Positions 4,744-6,255 of a stretch of 6,255 bases of DNA are shown piece after piece. This DNA is from Anaerolineales bacterium UBA6663 (GTDB lineage Bacteria; Chloroflexota; Anaerolineae; Anaerolineales; UBA6663). The notes beneath the pieces were generated by a model. It did no database searches. It was not told the DNA's origin and saw only the letters and a list, made by a program, of their open reading frames with translations. Made by a program: the position numbers and the translations under genes. The stretch is taken from contig DKKP01000373.1 of NCBI GenBank assembly GCA_002455335.1, positions 1 to 6,255 on the forward strand, written 5' to 3'. How positions within the stretch are numbered: the first letter of the stretch is position 1; each line of letters begins with the position of its first letter.

Positions 4744-6225
4744 ATGGCTGACTTCCGCACAGAAAAAGATTCGCTTGGCGAGATTCAGGTCCCGGCTGAC
4801 GCACTGTATGGCGTGCAGACCCAGCGGGCGGTGATCAACTTCCCTGTTTCGGGCTTGCGCCCGTGGCGCGCGTTTGTTTGGAGCATGGCCACGATCAAGC
4901 GCGCGGCGGCCGAGGTCAACGGCGCGCTCGGGCTGTTTGCTGATCGCGAGGTCGACGGCAAGAAGTACACGGCCCAGCAACTGGTCGACGCCATCGTCGC
5001 CGCGGCTCAAGAGGTGATCGACGGCACGTGGGATCACATGTTCGTGGTCGATCCCTTCCAGGCCGGCGCCGGCACCTCGCACAACATGAACACCAACGAG
5101 GTGATCGCCAACCTCGCCACCGAGAAGTTGGGCGGCAAACGCGGGAAGTACATCGCCGGGCCGAACGATCATGTCAATATGGCGCAGTCGACCAACGACA
5201 CGATCCCGACGGCGATCCGGCTCGGTGCGCTGTGGCGCCTCGAGGAGCTGCTCGGCGCGCTCGACGGGCTGGCGCACTCGCTCGAGGCCAAGTCTGTTGA
5301 GTTCGACGGCATCGTTAAGTCGGGCCGCACGCACCTGCAGGACGCGGTGCCGGTGCGCCTTGGACAGGAGTTCGCGGCGTACGCCAAGGCCGTGCGCCGC
5401 GATCGCGAGCGCGTGGCGCGTTCGGCCGAAGGGCTGCGGCGCCTAGGAATCGGCGGGACGGCCACCGGAACCGGTCTCAATGCACATCCCGAATATCACG
5501 CGCGGATGGTGCAGCGCCTGAGCGAGCTGACCGGGCTGACGCTGTACACGTCTGACGATCTCTTCGAGAGCATGCAGTCGCAGGCCGACGCCGCCGACTT
5601 CTCGGCCGCGATCCGCACGACCGCGATCACTCTCACGCGCATCGCCAACGACTTCCGGCTGCTGTCGTCGGGTCCGACGACAGGCCTCGACGAGATCCGA
5701 CTGCCTGCCGTGCAGCCTGGGTCGTCGATCATGCCCGGTAAGGTCAACCCGGTGCTGGCCGAGATGCTCAACCAGGCCATGTTCCACGTCCAGGGCTGCG
5801 ATCACACCGTGGCGCTTGCGGCGCAGGCCGGCCAGCTCGAGCTGAACGTGATGATGCCCATCATCGCGCACAACCTGTTCGAGATGATGCAGGTGATGAT
5901 CGGGGCGGTCAACGCCTTCAATACCTTCTGCGTGGTCGGCATCCAGGCGCAGCAGGCGAAGGCCGAGGGCTGGCTGGGCAAGAACGCGATCGTGGCGACC
6001 GCGCTCAACCCACTCTGCGGCTACATGGTCGCGGCCGAGCTGGTCAAGGACGCAATGAAGCGCAACATCACCATCCGCGAGTCGGCGGCCGAGCGGATCG
6101 CGAAGGGTGACTTCAAGCACAAAGACACCGGCGCGCCGCTGACGCTCGCCGATGTGGATTCCGTGCTCGGCGACTTGCGCAAGCTGACCGAGGGCGGGCT
6201 GGGTGGCCCGGCCGGCGGCGGATAA
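4744..6225 (+). CDS. aspA: Aspartate ammonia-lyase (class II fumarase/aspartase superfamily)
   Basis: Cytosolic lyase, probably a homotetramer, predicted to cleave L-aspartate reversibly to fumarate and ammonia. The 493-residue protein shows the superfamily's motifs: GAGTSHNMNTNEV (108-120), QSTND (148-152), SGRTHLQDAVP (193-203, with T196 and H197), and GSSIMPGKVNP (326-336), the flexible loop with the expected catalytic serine S327 plus K333 and N335. GAGTSxNMN and STND are aspartase-like, whereas class II fumarases usually have GSGTQxNMN and SSND, so aspartase is preferred. The histidine after RT occurs in fumarases and in Bacillus aspartase, so it does not decide. The C-terminus past about residue 450 diverges from both and ends in a glycine-rich tail. 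ATG at 4744 is chosen because GAGG (4733-4736) precedes it by seven bases and homology begins there; a GTG at 4684 would add 20 unlikely residues. A fumarate hydratase remains possible. Confidence 0.85.
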   Translation: MADFRTEKDSLGEIQVPADALYGVQTQRAVINFPVSGLRPWRAFVWSMATIKRAAAEVNGALGLFADREVDGKKYTAQQLVDAIVAAAQEVIDGTWDHMFVVDPFQAGAGTSHNMNTNEVIANLATEKLGGKRGKYIAGPNDHVNMAQSTNDTIPTAIRLGALWRLEELLGALDGLAHSLEAKSVEFDGIVKSGRTHLQDAVPVRLGQEFAAYAKAVRRDRERVARSAEGLRRLGIGGTATGTGLNAHPEYHARMVQRLSELTGLTLYTSDDLFESMQSQADAADFSAAIRTTAITLTRIANDFRLLSSGPTTGLDEIRLPAVQPGSSIMPGKVNPVLAEMLNQAMFHVQGCDHTVALAAQAGQLELNVMMPIIAHNLFEMMQVMIGAVNAFNTFCVVGIQAQQAKAEGWLGKNAIVATALNPLCGYMVAAELVKDAMKRNITIRESAAERIAKGDFKHKDTGAPLTLADVDSVLGDLRKLTEGGLGGPAGGG

Positions 6226-6255
6226 TCTCAGGCGGACGGAAACGCGAAGCGCGTG

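Noticed and set aside
5443..6120. Long minus-strand open frame opposite the lyase gene (225 codons)
   Set aside because: It is a shadow of a strongly supported plus-strand gene in GC-rich DNA. Its product is rich in H, R, D and V with no recognisable domain. The same applies to the long antisense frames at 1891-2433, 3527-4165, 3987-4466 and 4633-5334.

Overview
The window is ordinary, densely packed bacterial chromosome. It is GC-rich, and its real codons favour G or C in the third position. Gene content is core metabolism and housekeeping: an Obg GTPase, an NAD biosynthesis enzyme, a manganese-type superoxide dismutase, a ferredoxin and an aspartase/fumarase-family lyase. The phylum is an inference. 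The Obg has a C-terminal OCT domain, and the ferredoxin begins ITSLCLRDGGC and continues EVCPVECIVPGKP, a form I associate with Chloroflexota and neighbouring deep-branching Terrabacteria. I would guess Chloroflexota with modest confidence. I see no phage, insertion sequence, CRISPR array, tRNA or rRNA.

Layout. (1) Bases 1-2490, plus strand: obgE (5' end cut off by the window edge), nadD and a membrane protein with an HExxH motif (DUF3267-like). Each overlaps the next by 13-23 bases, so they look like one translationally coupled operon. (2) Bases 2433-3404, minus strand: an EamA/DMT-family ten-helix transporter that runs head-on into the DUF3267-like gene, the two 3' ends overlapping by 58 bases. 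The overlap carries short heptamer repeats in inverted orientation. (3) Bases 3405-3514: a compact divergent promoter region with recognisable sigma-70-type elements on both strands and almost coincident -10 boxes, followed by a sodA leader with a small hairpin. (4) Bases 3515-4658, plus strand: sodA, then a ferredoxin with its own strong ribosome binding site, closed by a clear intrinsic terminator. (5) Bases 4744-6225, plus strand: an aspartate ammonia-lyase-like gene. The last 30 bases hold nothing I can identify.

How the genes fit together. obgE-nadD is a widespread bacterial pairing of ribosome assembly and NAD synthesis. Here a membrane metalloprotease-like gene follows, where many genomes have the ribosome silencing factor rsfS. 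sodA and the ferredoxin appear to form a two-gene transcription unit, linking superoxide removal with an oxygen-sensitive iron-sulfur electron carrier. The lyase lies behind the terminator and is probably transcribed separately, but I could not identify its promoter.

I found no convincing undescribed system. The points most worth a second look are the overlapping divergent promoters, the inverted heptamer repeats in the convergent 3' ends, and the ferredoxin with its spaced cysteine motif and long C-terminal extension beside sodA.
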